In this document: piece after piece, positions 1 to 10,360 of the stretch
Position numbering within the stretch: position 1 is the first letter of the stretch
How the letters are laid out: every line of letters starts with the position of its first letter
Assembly (NCBI GenBank): GCA_030490835.1
Contig: CM059977.1
Location: 8,832,765 to 8,896,764, forward strand
Source: Annona cherimola
Taxonomy: Eukaryota; Streptophyta; Magnoliopsida; Magnoliales; Annonaceae
Length of the DNA: 64,000 nucleotides
Reading direction: 5' to 3'
The notes under the pieces: model-generated
What the model was told of the DNA's origin: nothing
Databases searched by the model: none
Seen by the model: only the letters and a program-made list of their open reading frames with translations
Position numbers and translations under genes: made by a program

Positions 1-584
1 GCATTATATATAATATATTTAGGGCTCGTTTTTAATATATAAAATTCTTGGGTTGAATTTGTATTTTGGATGAGTATGTAATGATGTATACTAAGAATGA
101 GTAAAATTGTACTGAGAATAAGTAAAATTATATTGGAAATGAAAAAGATGTCTTAAAAATTGAAAAGTTACCAGCAAATATAATTTTAATACAAGAATCT
201 TACATAATTTTTACATTCTCACGTACATCAATCTCCAAGCTACTGTCCATTTATCCAAGTGCCAACCAACCAAGGCTTGTCTTCCTTTTTTAGAGCATAT
301 GGGTGTGTTTGGTAACAACAAGAACTTGCAACAACGATTTTTTGGACAACCTCGAGCTCGATTATTTCTATTTCCTACTGCAACTATGTATTTCAGTCTG
401 GCTTTGCTCCCGGGTCTATCAGTGCGGCACGCATGGGTGCGCCCAAATTCTCACCAAGCCCCTGCTTGCAGCTACACACCCGCTCCCTAATTAGCCAATC
501 TTCACTAAAACCTCAACGGTGCATACTAACTTATTTTTACTGAGGGGTGTTCGCATCGCTGGGCACATGGCTGTTCCCATGCGT
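1..584. other. AT-rich intergenic DNA, no gene recognised
   Basis: No credible coding region is visible. Two overlapping 63-aa reading frames near 299-494 show no domain, and their composition looks incidental. A GTGTGTTTGG start at about 301 resembles the terminal motif of the Tourist-like MITEs seen elsewhere in this window, but no matching far end was found. Confidence 0.4.
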
Positions 585-594
585 CCCGCCAAAA

Positions 595-632
<38 letters not shown>

Positions 633-882
633 AACAAATAGAGTTATGTGTATTTAACTTATAAATCAAATTTTATTATTTTTAAATACTTTTAATTATT
701 TTTTATTTTTAAATACTGTGGCATTTTTCGTAATTTCTGAGTCAGAAAATTACGAAAATGCTACTTTGTTTAAAAATAAAAAATACTTAAAAATATAAAA
801 AAGTTAAAACTTAATTTATAAGTTAAATATACCTAACTCTAATGTTTATAAAAAAATAAAAAAATATTTTTTTTGCCGGGCC
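585..882. repeat. Foldback (hairpin) MITE, family F
   Basis: The two halves are near reverse complements of each other. A (TA)n run at 599-628 leads into the left arm, and the palindrome centre lies near 730-757, where TTTTCGTAATTT is answered by AAATTACGAAAA. The left end starts CCCGCCAAAAAA and the right end finishes TTTTTTTGCCGGG. Structure and AT-rich arms match the hairpins at 5575, 7256, 15434, 22229, 30148, 31432 and 53592. No clear target duplication was found for this copy. Confidence 0.55.
599..629. repeat. (TA)n microsatellite
   Basis: An uninterrupted TA dinucleotide run of about 30 bases in the left arm of the hairpin element at 585-882. Confidence 0.9.
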
Positions 883-1850
883 TAACAAAATCACCATTCA
901 TTTTTATTTTATTTTATTTTGATAGCAAACGGTGCATACGAACTTAGAATCAGGGAGAAACCGACATCGTCTTCCATTTTTCTTCCATCGGTAACTTATC
1001 TGCCTCTCTTTCATTCTCGTCGCCACTCTTCTCCCATCTGATTTCTTTATCACGGTCGCCGTCCAAAATCCCAACTTCTGTAGATCTCACAAATCAGCTC
1101 GGTGTAGCACAAAAAAAGAATTTACACAACTAAGGGAAGCGTGTAAAAATTTCCACCGTATCACTTCGCATAGATTATAAACTAGACTAGCACAGGTGGC
1201 ATGAAAACGATGGTGTCGTGGAGCGGGGCTGGGGAAATTTAAAACTGGACGTGGCTGCGTCAGGTGCGGATGCTACGGCCTGATCTTATGCTTCCGGTTG
1301 GTGTACTAGGGTGTAAATTTTTTTAAATTTTTTATAAAATTATTAATTTAAATATATTTAACATATATATTAAGTTTTATTATTTATAGAGACTCGTAGA
1401 TTCTTTTAAAAAAATATAGGTTTCAAAAAAAATATAGATTTAAATTAAGTTGTATCCGCAAGTCTCAAAAAAAATAAAAATAAAACACTTAGGTTTCATT
1501 ATTTTTCTTTAAAAAAAAAAATTTATACACAAGTGCACCAGAGCTACACGATATACGTGATGGTAACTGGTCATTTGCTTAGCCTTAAATGCAAGGAGGC
1601 CCCCTCATTAATAATTCTTTTATAAATGGAAAACAAAACGTCCTCTCTTGCCCTTAAGTGGAAGTAGGTCCCATCACTGATTTCGAATTTTGCAATGTGT
1701 TGTGTATGCTCCTCAATCGATCTTATCCAGAACTACGAGTGTAAACAGTACGGCTAGGGTTTAGGGTTAGTAAAATCTAAATCTAAATCTTAATCTTAAT
1801 TTTAATTTTGTTTACAAAATCTAAATCTTAACTCTATTTATATAAGTTAA
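883..1850. other. Intergenic DNA, no gene recognised
   Basis: A less AT-rich stretch at about 945-1300 contains pyrimidine-rich sequence resembling a 5' UTR, but no start codon followed by a long frame. 1310-1535 resembles half of a hairpin MITE. 1755-1830 is low-complexity TCTAAATCTTAAT-type sequence that recurs near 2460-2500. Confidence 0.35.
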
Positions 1851-2381
1851 GAGTATGTTTGGGAAGTAGTAAAACTTTTGATGAAAAATTTTTAGTCTAC
1901 AAAATTTTAAAACGTGAGAAAATGATATGATATGATAGGGTAATGAATTAAAGTAAAGAAAATAAAGTTAAAATAGATATATTAGTTGTATTGATAGTTG
2001 TGTAAAAATAATTAAAAAATATGATAGTTACATATGAAAAAGCGAAAAAGAGAACATTTGTTTTGCGACAATTATGGTGTCCGGAGCCAACAACTTCCTC
2101 AATTAGTAATTATATTTTTTATTTTTATTCCTAATCTTCAATTATTTTTTTCTATCAACTATCTCCACAAACCTATTTATTCTAATTTTATCCTTATCAT
2201 TTCCTATCAATTATACAATTTTCAACAAATTCTATTTGCCACTGCTCGCATCACCCCACAATCTCACAAAAATATTAATTGAAAAATATCCCGTAATTAA
2301 AAATATGATAGTTGTGAAGAGTAAAAAATTTTAAATTGAAAAATTTTAGTTTAAAAAGTTTTATAAATTACCAAACACTCC
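1851..2381. mobile_element. Tourist-like MITE (family M), interrupted
   Basis: The left end GAGTATGTTTGGGAAG and right end CCAAACACTC are inverted relatives of the family M termini. The body shares the family's conserved inner text, AATAAAGTTAAAATAGATA followed by TTGTGTAAAAATAATT. About 250 bp of extra sequence after roughly 2028 splits it, and part of that insert (2150-2225) looks like an inverted relative of the same family, so this copy is probably a nested pair. The 82-aa ORF at 2034-2282 is just this insert read through. Confidence 0.55.
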
Positions 2382-3570
2382 TAAAAATTAGAATTGAAAA
2401 TTGGATTTTACAAATTTTCTTTAAGAGCAACAAGTTTATAAGTTTCTTATTAATATAAATTAATCTTAATTTTAATTTTGTTTACAAAATCTAAATCTTA
2501 ACTTTATTTATATAATTTGAGTTTACATTAAAATTAGAATTGAAAATTGGACTTAACAAATCTTCCTTAAGAGCAACAAGTTTAAAAGTTTCTTGTTAAT
2601 ATAAATTAATGAGTATCTAAATGAATATAATGATACATAATCTAATTAAATTTAAGAAAAGCATAATAAATACTATGATATATTTTTGAAATAAATTTTA
2701 TCTTGTCCAATAAAGCTAAAGGAATTAAAAACTAACAAATATAAAAATAAATTTAAATAAAAATGATGCAATTTACCTATATTAATAAATATTAATATTG
2801 TCATATATAGAAATTAATAATATTGTAACTTTATTATTATTAGTTTTTTCTTCATAAACTTTGTAAAATATTTCAAAGTATATTCTATAATTTTTTTTAA
2901 TTATACGTTGCTATTAGCAACATCGTGGGGATTTTTTTTATAAACTATAAAATATTTTGTAAAAACTTCGTTATTATTTGGAATAAAATAATTCAATTAT
3001 GATAGTTTAATTTAAATCTTACATTAAAATTTTAAATTTAACTAATTACGATTCATTAAAAATAACAAGTCAAATTACTTTTGGAGGCCAGGCCAAGCAG
3101 TTGTCATTGACATTTAAGTTGAAGTAGAAATGCTTTCAATGGTGAATTTTGTTCTTTTTTTCTTTGCTCTGTCGGTTGTCGACAGGGGCAAACAATATCT
3201 GGATGCTACTTCTGACCCTCCTCTTCTGGGTTGATTTTGTTGGGGTAGCTTATTGTCTCTTGTCTGGATCGATAGAAACTATTATATCTTACGTGTGGAA
3301 AGGTGGGAGTTTGTTAGTATCTCCCTTAAACTTTATTGAGCTTTATTATGATATGAGAGGAGATGTAATATTGTAAAACAAATAAAAAAGTAATTAGAAT
3401 TAGAATTAAATTTGTAAATATACGTTTGATGCAAGCAAGCTTGAGGCCTGTTCAAAATCATGACTGAAAATGAGTTATGATATTAAAAATTAAAAAATAA
3501 TAAAGAAAATGAGAAACAGATGGTTATATATTGATGACTGAAATATTATATAAAATAGAAAAATAACATA
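2382..3570. other. AT-rich intergenic DNA, no gene recognised
   Basis: 2390-2640 contains two copies of a short direct repeat (TTTAAGAGCAACAAGTTT and its near copy about 140 bp later). 3080-3370 is less AT-rich and holds a 75-aa frame (3149-3376) with a hydrophobic stretch but no recognisable domain. A remnant of a retroelement is possible; nothing firm can be called. Confidence 0.3.
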
Positions 3571-3840
3571 ATGTATTTGGGAACTGATAAAATTTTTGAA
3601 TGAAAAGATTTTCATATGAAACTTTTTGAATTGGTAGAAAATAATGTAATATAATAAGGATTATAATGAATAGTAAAAAGAATAAAATTTAAAAAAATAT
3701 ATATTAGTTGTGCAGCTGCGTAGAAATAATTGAAAAACAGAATAATTGTAAAGAAAAATGTAAAAAAAATAAAAATATAATAATTATGAAAAATAAAAAG
3801 TTTTAACTAGAAAATTTTTGGTCAGAAACAAATATGCCCT
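3571..3840. mobile_element. Tourist-like MITE (family M)
   Basis: Starts ATGTATTTGGGAACTGATAAAA and ends CAAATATGCCCT, diverged versions of the GGGTGTGTTTGG / CCAAACACACCC ends of the better copies at 8433 and 18115. The interior carries the same ordered motifs (GATGAAAAG near the left end, AATTGAAAAACAGAATAATT in the middle). Confidence 0.6.
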
Positions 3841-3852
3841 AAAAATAAAAAT

Positions 3853-4746
3853 GGCAATTCATCCGTACATTCAATTTGCTATCTGGCGCTGCCACGATCC
3901 TTTTTTGTATTGCTAAAAATGTTGTATCAATTTTTGTACTGAATATATACTTTTGATAACTTTCACCACTGCTAATTGCTTGGATGCCTTTACTCTTTTC
4001 CTCCTATATTGCTGGCGCATCTGGTTCATTCGGAACAAACTCCGGGTGGAGGGTTTACCACCGGTGTTCTCAGAGGTTAAGGAGTGGTGTATAAACTTTA
4101 GAGACCAATATCGGATGGTGATGGAAAATAGGAGGACAACTTTCTTTGAGAAACCCCTGGTAGCTCGGTGGACTAAACCAAGCGGAGGCACATTCAAAGT
4201 AAATATTGATGGGCGAAAGAACAATCAGACTAACTGTACGGGTTTCGCGGCAATTATCAAGGACTCCAGTGGCTCCTTTGTGGCTGCGAAGGGATGGAAT
4301 CGGCGTGAACATCTGGATCCGCTGACTATGGAAGCTACCGCTTTGTGCCTAGGTTTAACGTAGGCCTTGGAGGCTCATTTCGTCAACCTACAGGTGGAAT
4401 CCGAGTCCCTCACTCTCATTGATTTTTTGACAGGTGAACGCTCTATTAGGGCTCCGGTGGGTACCATCGTTTCACAAATTCGTCAAGTCACCCTACTGGC
4501 CCATTCTTTGTCCTATCACCATGTGCTTCGGTTCGGGAATTCTGTAGCCCATCTTCTTGCTAATTTTGCTTCATCTAATTTTTTGACTGAACAAGAATGG
4601 TGGGACAATCCACCTTTTTTTCTTCAGGAAAAACTCTGTACAGACAATTTTTTGGCATTGCTATACGACGATAGTCCTTCCCCTTCCACCTCTGATCCTT
4701 CTCTCTTACAGAGGTGGACGGGATAGGAGCTCATCTTTTAATCAAA
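3853..4746 (+). pseudogene. 5'-truncated LINE: RNase H end of ORF2, dead
   Basis: This is the last quarter of an L1-type LINE ORF2, closely related to the 3' end of the intact LINE at 32501-38643. The frame from about 3953 aligns along its length with that ORF2's last ~255 residues: LLYCWRIW, RWTKP, KVNIDGR (first RNase H aspartate), LDPL.MEATA (glutamate), SIRAPVG and the QEKLC.DNFLA tail. A TAG at 4361-4363 replaces the Trp of the intact copy (LMWALD), breaking the RNase H domain; the frame then continues to a second stop near 4726. The 3' end reads CTCATCTTTTAATCAAAA, as in the intact LINE. A 12-bp AT-rich direct repeat (3841-3852 and about 4747-4758) is a possible target duplication. Upstream ORF2 and all of ORF1 are missing, typical of aborted reverse transcription. 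Confidence 0.88.
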
Positions 4747-4847
4747 AAAAATAAAAATAAAAATAAATTACACTAATATCTCAATGGCCTGAATTATATT
4801 TTTAATAACATGTAGGTCGATTTTTGAAATAAAAAAAAAGTATTAAG

Positions 4848-5110
4848 GAGGTGCTTGTTTAAAGCGAGAATTTTACAAAACAAACTTTTCATTATTCATA
4901 ATTATCTTATTTTTAATCGTTTATTTATATTTTCTTATACAACTACTATACTTTTAAATCATTTATACGCAACTAACCATATGACTAATTTATTTATTTT
5001 AACTTTATTATTTTTATTTCTCATAATTATTCTTGTCATATTTAATCATTTTTTTAATTTAAAAATTTGAATATTAAAAAATTTTCATGTAAAAGTTTAT
5101 TATTTTCTAA
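4848..5110 (-). mobile_element. Tourist-like MITE (family M), inverted
   Basis: The reverse strand carries the family M internal text: on the plus strand TTTTAACTTTATTATTTTTATT is preceded by the ATACAACTACTATACTTTT block that in forward copies reads as AAAAGTAGGGTAGTTTGTAT. The left edge TGCTTGTTTAAAGCG is a decayed terminus. Confidence 0.5.
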
Positions 5111-5574
5111 ACTCAACCGTGAATTTTTCAAAACCGAACCCGTCACGGAGCATTATTGCTGAGTGGAGGCAAGTAAATCTTGGTTGGTAGCCGGTGCATT
5201 TCTGCACTTCAAGGCTGGCAGGAAGGCGTCCAACTCATTTTTCTCATGTCTCAATCATTCCTTCAATAGCTACCACGCGGCTCGCATCCAAAAAAAAAAA
5301 AAAAAAAAAAACCTCTTAGATCTCATGCACCGGGGTGCATTGGTATATTTAACTTATTTTTTAAATTTTTTTATATAAATGTTAATATAATCGTATTTAA
5401 TGTATGTATTAATTTTTACTATTTTTGAATATATTTAGATTTTTTAGAATTTTAAAATCAGTAATATTTAAAATTTTCAAAAAAATAAAAACAAAGGTTA
5501 AGTATAGAGCATCGAATCTAAGTGTATCCTGTGCATAAAATTAGACCTTAAAAAAAGGAAGGTGATTAAATCAT
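5111..5574. other. Intergenic DNA with poly-A tract and half a hairpin element
   Basis: 5163-5285 is a short non-AT stretch followed by a 20-base A run at about 5290, suggestive of the 3' end of an old retro-insertion, though no flanking duplication was found. 5320-5545 resembles one arm of the hairpin family F, including a TGCACCGGGGTGCATT motif related to the ends of the element at 22229. Confidence 0.35.
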
Positions 5575-5885
5575 TAAATGCACCTTAGTGTATTTAATCT
5601 ATTTTTATTTAGTTATTATGAAATTGTTTATATAACTATTAAACTAAGCATATTGCATATGTGTAATGTGTATGAAATTTTCCTATTTTTGAAAATTTGT
5701 AATTTTTTTAAAATTTTTTAAAATTAGTAGCATTTTTCGTAATTTAAAATTAAAATTACTAACATACCAGCGATTTAAAAAATACAAAAATATCAAAAAA
5801 TGGTAAAAAAAATTTCGATAGAAAAAATAATAAAACTTGGTATATATGTTTAATATTTATATAAAAATATTCCTAGAGAAAATAT
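5575..5885. repeat. Foldback (hairpin) MITE, family F
   Basis: AT-rich inverted arms meet near 5735-5760, where TTTTCGTAATTTAAAATT turns into AATTTTAAATTACT-type sequence. The outer arms contain TGTATTTAATC on the left and GTTTAATATTTATATAAA on the right, as in the other hairpins. Confidence 0.45.
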
Positions 5886-6436
5886 AAAAAATGTGTTTCT
5901 GCACAGGAACAGTACCCAAAAACAATAGCTATCAATAGCCTATCAGACGGCCATGCTCCTGCTGCTGGCTGGCTTGATGTTGATGCTATCCTGTCCCCAC
6001 TAATTTCTCGCGACTAGTCCATGTCGCTTCTACCCCACGCGCATATAAATGCGTTCGGTTTAGCCTTTTTTTTTTTTTTTTTTTTTTTCTCTTTTCCCTC
6101 CTCTACGCATACACTGTTCATAATGCCTCATGGTAATTGGACTTTCAGCTTGTTAACGTCTAATAGGCATGGGAAATGATTTTTTTAGAAATGTTTTGTA
6201 AAATCATCTTTTATTGCAGCCCAGACAAACCTCCTCACTCGAAAACGCTTTTAAAAAATCACCGCTTTTTTTTTTTTTTTAATGAGAGCATCGTTTAAAT
6301 CTCGGGTAATAGATAATAATATAATATGGTTATATGAGCATATGCGAATAGATAATTGAAAAGTAGAATACTTTTATAAAAAATATATAAAAAATTATTA
6401 TAAAATAAAAATAGCCACGGAAAATAAAACATTTTA
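5886..6436. other. Intergenic DNA with homopolymer runs, no gene
   Basis: Contains a 24-base T run at about 6065-6089 and a second T run near 6265-6280. No ORF, RNA gene or bounded element was recognised. Confidence 0.4.
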
Positions 6437-6669
6437 GGGGTGTATTTGTTAATAAATAAAAGTTGTCAAGTTAAAACTTTTTAAATTATTTATTCACATT
6501 TTTCTATACAATTACCCTACTTTTCAATCATTTCTACACAACTACCAACACAACTGCCCTATCTATTTTAACTTTATCTTATTTATTCCTCATTATTACC
6601 CTTATTATATTACATTATTTGATAATTTTTACTTTCAACAAAATCTTTTCAATCTAAAACTTTTCACTT
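6437..6669 (-). mobile_element. Tourist-like MITE (family M), inverted
   Basis: Begins GGGGTGTATTTGTTAATAA and carries the reverse-strand family text CTATACAATTACCCTACTTTTC and TATTTTAACTTTATCTT. The right end is degraded and runs into the 42-bp tandem duplication. Confidence 0.55.
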
Positions 6670-6753
6670 CCAATAGATATGATTTAGCGAGTCAAGAAGT
6701 TGATTGGATTTCCAGTAGATATGATTTAGCGAGTCAAGAAGTTGATTGGATTG
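6670..6753. repeat. Tandem duplication of 42 bp
   Basis: Two head-to-tail copies of a 42-bp unit (6670-6711 and 6712-6753), each containing GATATGATTTAGCGAGTCAA. They differ at only two visible bases (CCAATA versus CCAGTA and the last base), so the duplication is recent. It abuts the end of a MITE. Confidence 0.9.
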
Positions 6754-7255
6754 CTAGGCTGGTAGGCAAAAGTTAAGATCTGGGGTTAAATATAGTATAA
6801 TGAACCATGATTACTTTTTTGTGTCGTACATTATATAATGTAAAGTTGACCTTGCATAATCATTACCCTTTAAAACCACTCTCAAACAAGGGCTCCAGTT
6901 TGGTGTCCACGTGATGTCATTTTATTTTTTGGTATTTACGTGGGCCTAAACATGAGCTTCCTATGTATGCATTTCTATATTTTTTGACTTTTAAAACATC
7001 TTTTTTAATTTTGAAAATGAAAAAGCACTTTTCATGTTCCATCACGAATATAAAATATATCAATTACATACCATGCGTTTATATTTTAGGATTGGCAAGA
7101 TGTATAAAAAAGTGAAAAACAAAGTTTATGAGAAAACTTTTTAAAATGCTCTAGAGTGGTCTAAAATGATTAGTAGTAAAGTAAATAAAGACAAAAAACA
7201 AAGGTCTAATAATCTTAGATTGATATGAAATAAGACCATTTTAGATTATCCAAAA
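6754..7255. other. AT-rich intergenic DNA, no gene recognised
   Basis: Nothing codes here on either strand. No bounded transposon was found. Confidence 0.4.
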
Positions 7256-7522
7256 ATATATATATTTTTAAATTTTATAAGATTGTTAATCCATGTATGT
7301 TTAATCTTCAAACTAAGTTTTAACATTTTAGATATGTATATATATTTATTTTAAATTTTAAATATATGAGGCTTTTAGTCATTTAAAATTGTTGAAAATG
7401 ACTAAAATAGTCATATGTTTAAAAATAAAAATAAAAATAAAAATATTTCTAAAAATGACAAAATTTGATTGATATATTAAATACAAACAGATTAATAGTT
7501 TTATTTAAAGTTTAAAAAATAA
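7256..7522. repeat. Foldback (hairpin) MITE, family F
   Basis: Inverted arms turn around near 7370-7410, where TTTTAGTCATTTAAAATTG faces GAAAATGACTAAAATAGTC. The outer arms carry GTTAATCCATGTATGTTTAA on the left and its diverged inverse (TTAAATACAAACAGATTAA) on the right. Confidence 0.5.
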
Positions 7523-7744
7523 AAAGTATGTTTTTGACTTGATCGCAAATATTCATAGGCCGATAAATAAATAGGATAATTGTATAAAAAAATATAAAAA
7601 TAATGAAAATATACAAAAATGATGGACGAATAGTACAGTTAGATAATTAATAAATCAAATCATATTAAACAGGTTTAGTAAAAAATGAGATTTTTTTTTT
7701 ACGTTTACTAGATGAACCGTTAATATTTTTTTGGTATTAAAAAT

Positions 7745-7786
7745 AAGATGGTATATTCAATCAAAAAAAAAAAAGATGGTATATTC
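7745..7786. repeat. Micro-insertion: AATC plus poly-A between 14-bp direct repeats
   Basis: AAGATGGTATATTC occurs at 7745-7758 and again at 7773-7786. Only AATCAAAAAAAAAA lies between. The layout is a target-site duplication around a retro-insertion, but the inserted sequence is just the last bases of a LINE or SINE tail; both resident elements end in AATC before poly-A. Confidence 0.75.
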
Positions 7787-8099
7787 TATACGGAAAGATG
7801 TTTGATTCAACAGAGAACCAATATTCTTAGGGTCTGTTTTGATGTTGAAATATAATGAGGAGATTAGATAAAAAGTGTTACTGTGAATTGAAATTTGAGA
7901 AAATATGTCAGCAATGTAAACAATTGTATGTAAAACGAGATGGTGGAAATGAAAAAATTATTTTTTTAAGTATGAAAAGTTTCGTACCATCATTATCTCA
8001 TACTAATTATGAAAGAATCATCCCATTCCATAGAATGAGATGAGATTTGTTATTATCGAAATTTTCATTTTTCGTATATATGATTTTATTTATAATAAT

Positions 8100-8432
8100 C
8101 TTACTTGTTATTCAATACTACTCTTTATATTTTTAATATTTTTAAATTTTGTAAGATACAATAAACCCTTCTTATCCGATTTTTTCATCCAACTAATTGG
8201 ATTAATTTGTTGATCTAGAAAACGCCCTAAATGCTCGCACGTAACCGCATGCCCCTCTCTCCCCCCCCCCCTCCCTCCTTGTCTCTTCATATTCTGTTAT
8301 TCACGTCCCAGTACCTCTCTTAATATTCTCCTTGTCTTTTCATATTCACGTCCCGGTACCTCCTTGTCTCTTAAAATTTTACCGAAAGGTTTATTTGGGA
8401 TAAAAGTTGTCTGGTTGGTAGAAAAAAATATA
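8100..8432. other. Upstream repeat region of the sulfotransferase gene
   Basis: Contains a C-rich run (CTCTCCCCCCCCCCCTCCC) at about 8255-8275 and two copies of a TTCACGTCCC(A/G)GTACCTC motif (about 8302 and 8348). Diverged copies of this motif recur at 8768, 9123 and 9180, closer to the gene. Confidence 0.5.
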
Positions 8433-8723
8433 GGGTGTGTTTGGTTGGGAGTAAAACTTTTGATAAAAAGTTTTTGAGGTAGAAGTTGTCATATTGATAG
8501 AAAATGATGTGATATAATATGAGTAATGATGAGAAGTAAAGAGAATAAAGTTAAAATAGATAGGTTAGTTGTATAGATAGTTGTGTAGAAATGATTGAAA
8601 AGTAGGGTAGTTTGTATAGGAAAATGTGAAAAAATAATTAAAAAATAGAGTAATTATGGAGAGTAAAAAGTTTTAGATTGAAAAGTTTTGGTTGACATAT
8701 TTATATCCCAAACAAACACACCC
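8433..8723 (+). mobile_element. Tourist-like MITE (family M), well-preserved copy
   Basis: Terminal inverted repeats are GGGTGTGTTTGGTTGGGA at the left and TCCCAAACAAACACACCC at the right, mismatched at one position. It is 291 bp and non-coding. ATA flanks both sides, which may be the target duplication; the copy at 18115 has a clean TAA pair. It splits the repeated promoter unit upstream of the sulfotransferase gene. Confidence 0.85.
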
Positions 8724-8807
8724 ATAATATAATATGAGTAATAATGAGGTATAAAGAGAATAATATTCATGTCCCTAAGTAACAGTTCACTGTGTTTGTG
8801 ATATACA

Positions 8808-9085
8808 GGGTGTGTTTAGTTGTAGGTAAAAATTTTTCATAAAAAGTTTTCAGGATAAAAATTGTCAAGTTGATAGAAAATGATATGGTATGATAGGTGT
8901 AATGATGAGGTATAAAGAGAATAAAATTAAAATAAGTTGATCAGTTATATAATTAATTATGTGTAAATGATTAAAAAGTAAGATTACTTGTATTGAAAGA
9001 TGTAATAAAATAATTAAAAAAATAAGATGAAAATAAAGAGTGAAAAATTTCAATTGAAATTTTTGATGTCCAATCAACACACTCG
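8808..9085 (+). mobile_element. Tourist-like MITE (family M), second copy in the same promoter
   Basis: Left end GGGTGTGTTTAGTTGTAGG, right end CCAATCAACACACTC. It shares the body of the 8433 element in the same orientation but is more diverged. It directly follows a TGTGTTTGTGATATACA motif that is one of the promoter repeats of the downstream gene. Confidence 0.75.
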
Positions 9086-9117
9086 TAGAGAACATATTCA
9101 CTCTCTCATTGTCTCTT

Positions 9118-9270
9118 CATATTCACGTCCCAAGTACCGGTTCACTTTGTGTTTGTGATATATAGGGAACAGCTGCATTCACGTCCCAAAGTACCAATGT
9201 TCCACTTGTCATGGAAGGACTTGTTGTAATCCGGTTCACTTTGTGTTTGTGATATATAGAGAACAGCTTG
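9118..9270 (+). promoter_or_regulatory. Repeated promoter unit of the sulfotransferase gene
   Basis: GGTTCACTTTGTGTTTGTGATATATAG is present twice, at about 9140 and 9233, each followed by (G/A)GAACAGCT. TTCACGTCCCAA(A)GTACC accompanies the unit at about 9123 and 9178. A decayed third copy lies at about 8783-8806, cut by a MITE. The second copy ends about 50 bp before the ATG; its GATATATAG could act as a TATA box, placing transcription start a few tens of bases before the start codon. Binding proteins are unknown. Confidence 0.5.
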
Positions 9271-9316
9271 GAGAGGAAGTTCTATCACCTATCAGAGATT
9301 ATCGTATATTCATATC

Positions 9317-10360
9317 ATGGCCACCAGTACCCTCCTAGCCCCACTCGTTCTTCCGGCGGGAGAGGAAGAAAGAATAATCCAAGAATCCAAAGAGTTACTC
9401 CGATCCCTCCCAAAAGAAGAAAGGGGGCAAGTCGAAGCCGTATATCAATACAAAGGCATTTGGTATACTCCCAAGATTCTGCCGGGAATGCTCGTCTGTC
9501 AAAAATACTTCAAGGCCCGAGACACCGATGTGGTTTTGGCCACCCTACCTAAGTCCGGCACGACGTGGCTAAAAGCACTCGCCTTCTCCATCACGAACCA
9601 GGCTCGCTATCCTCCACATGCCCACAACCACCCCCTCCTTTCCCACAACCCGCACGAGCTCGTCCCCTTCCTGGAGCTCAACCTCTACGTCGACAACAGG
9701 CTCTCTCATCTCTACGCAGCCGCTGCCGCCGCCCAATCCCCTGGCCTCCTCTCTACTCATTTGACCCACTCCGCGCTGCCACAATCCGTCAAGGATTCCA
9801 ACTGCAAGATACTCTACCTTTGCAGAAACCCAAGAGATGTCCTTGTGTCTCGTTGGTATTTCGTATCTGGCCTGATGGAGATGGACAAGGCCAAATCATC
9901 ATCTATTTCTCTGGAGGATGCATTTGAAATGTTTTGTGCAGGTGTTACCGTCTTTGGCCCATACTGGGAGCATCTTTTGGAGTACTGGAAGGCGAGCTTG
10001 GAGAATCCTCACAAGGTGCTGTTTCTCAAGTACGAGGACTTGAAGAAGGAGCCGGTTTCTCAACTGAAGAGGTTGGCGGACTTTCTGGGGTATCCTTTTA
10101 CTCTCAAAGAAGAAGAAGAAGATCGAGTGATCCAGGACATCTTGCAGCTGTGCAGCTTCGAGAGTTTGAGCAAACTGGAGGTGAACAAGGCTGGAGAGAT
10201 AAACATTGGGAAGCTTTTAGTTGAGCGCAAGCTGTTCTTCAGGCGAGGTGAGGTTGGCGACTCCGCTAATCATCTTACGCCTCAGATGATACAACACATA
10301 GATCGGATCATAGAAAAGAAGTTTGAAGGCTCGGGCCTCACCTTCCAAGTGTCTGCTTGA
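9317..10360 (+). CDS. Cytosolic sulfotransferase (plant SOT family), intronless
   Basis: Encodes 347 aa, the usual length for plant cytosolic sulfotransferases, which move sulfate from PAPS to hydroxyl groups of small molecules such as flavonols, brassinosteroids or hydroxyjasmonates. The PAPS-binding loop PKSGTTW is at residues 78-84. The probable catalytic histidine is His148 in STHLTH. The 3'-phosphate contact strip YLCRNPRDVLVSRW covers 167-180, and the C-terminal RRGEVGDSANHLT covers 309-321. In that last motif a Ser (315) stands where most family members have Trp (RGxxGDW), a visible departure near the cofactor site. There is no signal peptide or membrane segment. The gene lacks introns, common in this family. 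The start has an A-rich leader and no upstream in-frame alternative. The substrate cannot be read from the sequence. Confidence 0.93.
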   Translation: MATSTLLAPLVLPAGEEERIIQESKELLRSLPKEERGQVEAVYQYKGIWYTPKILPGMLVCQKYFKARDTDVVLATLPKSGTTWLKALAFSITNQARYPPHAHNHPLLSHNPHELVPFLELNLYVDNRLSHLYAAAAAAQSPGLLSTHLTHSALPQSVKDSNCKILYLCRNPRDVLVSRWYFVSGLMEMDKAKSSSISLEDAFEMFCAGVTVFGPYWEHLLEYWKASLENPHKVLFLKYEDLKKEPVSQLKRLADFLGYPFTLKEEEEDRVIQDILQLCSFESLSKLEVNKAGEINIGKLLVERKLFFRRGEVGDSANHLTPQMIQHIDRIIEKKFEGSGLTFQVSA

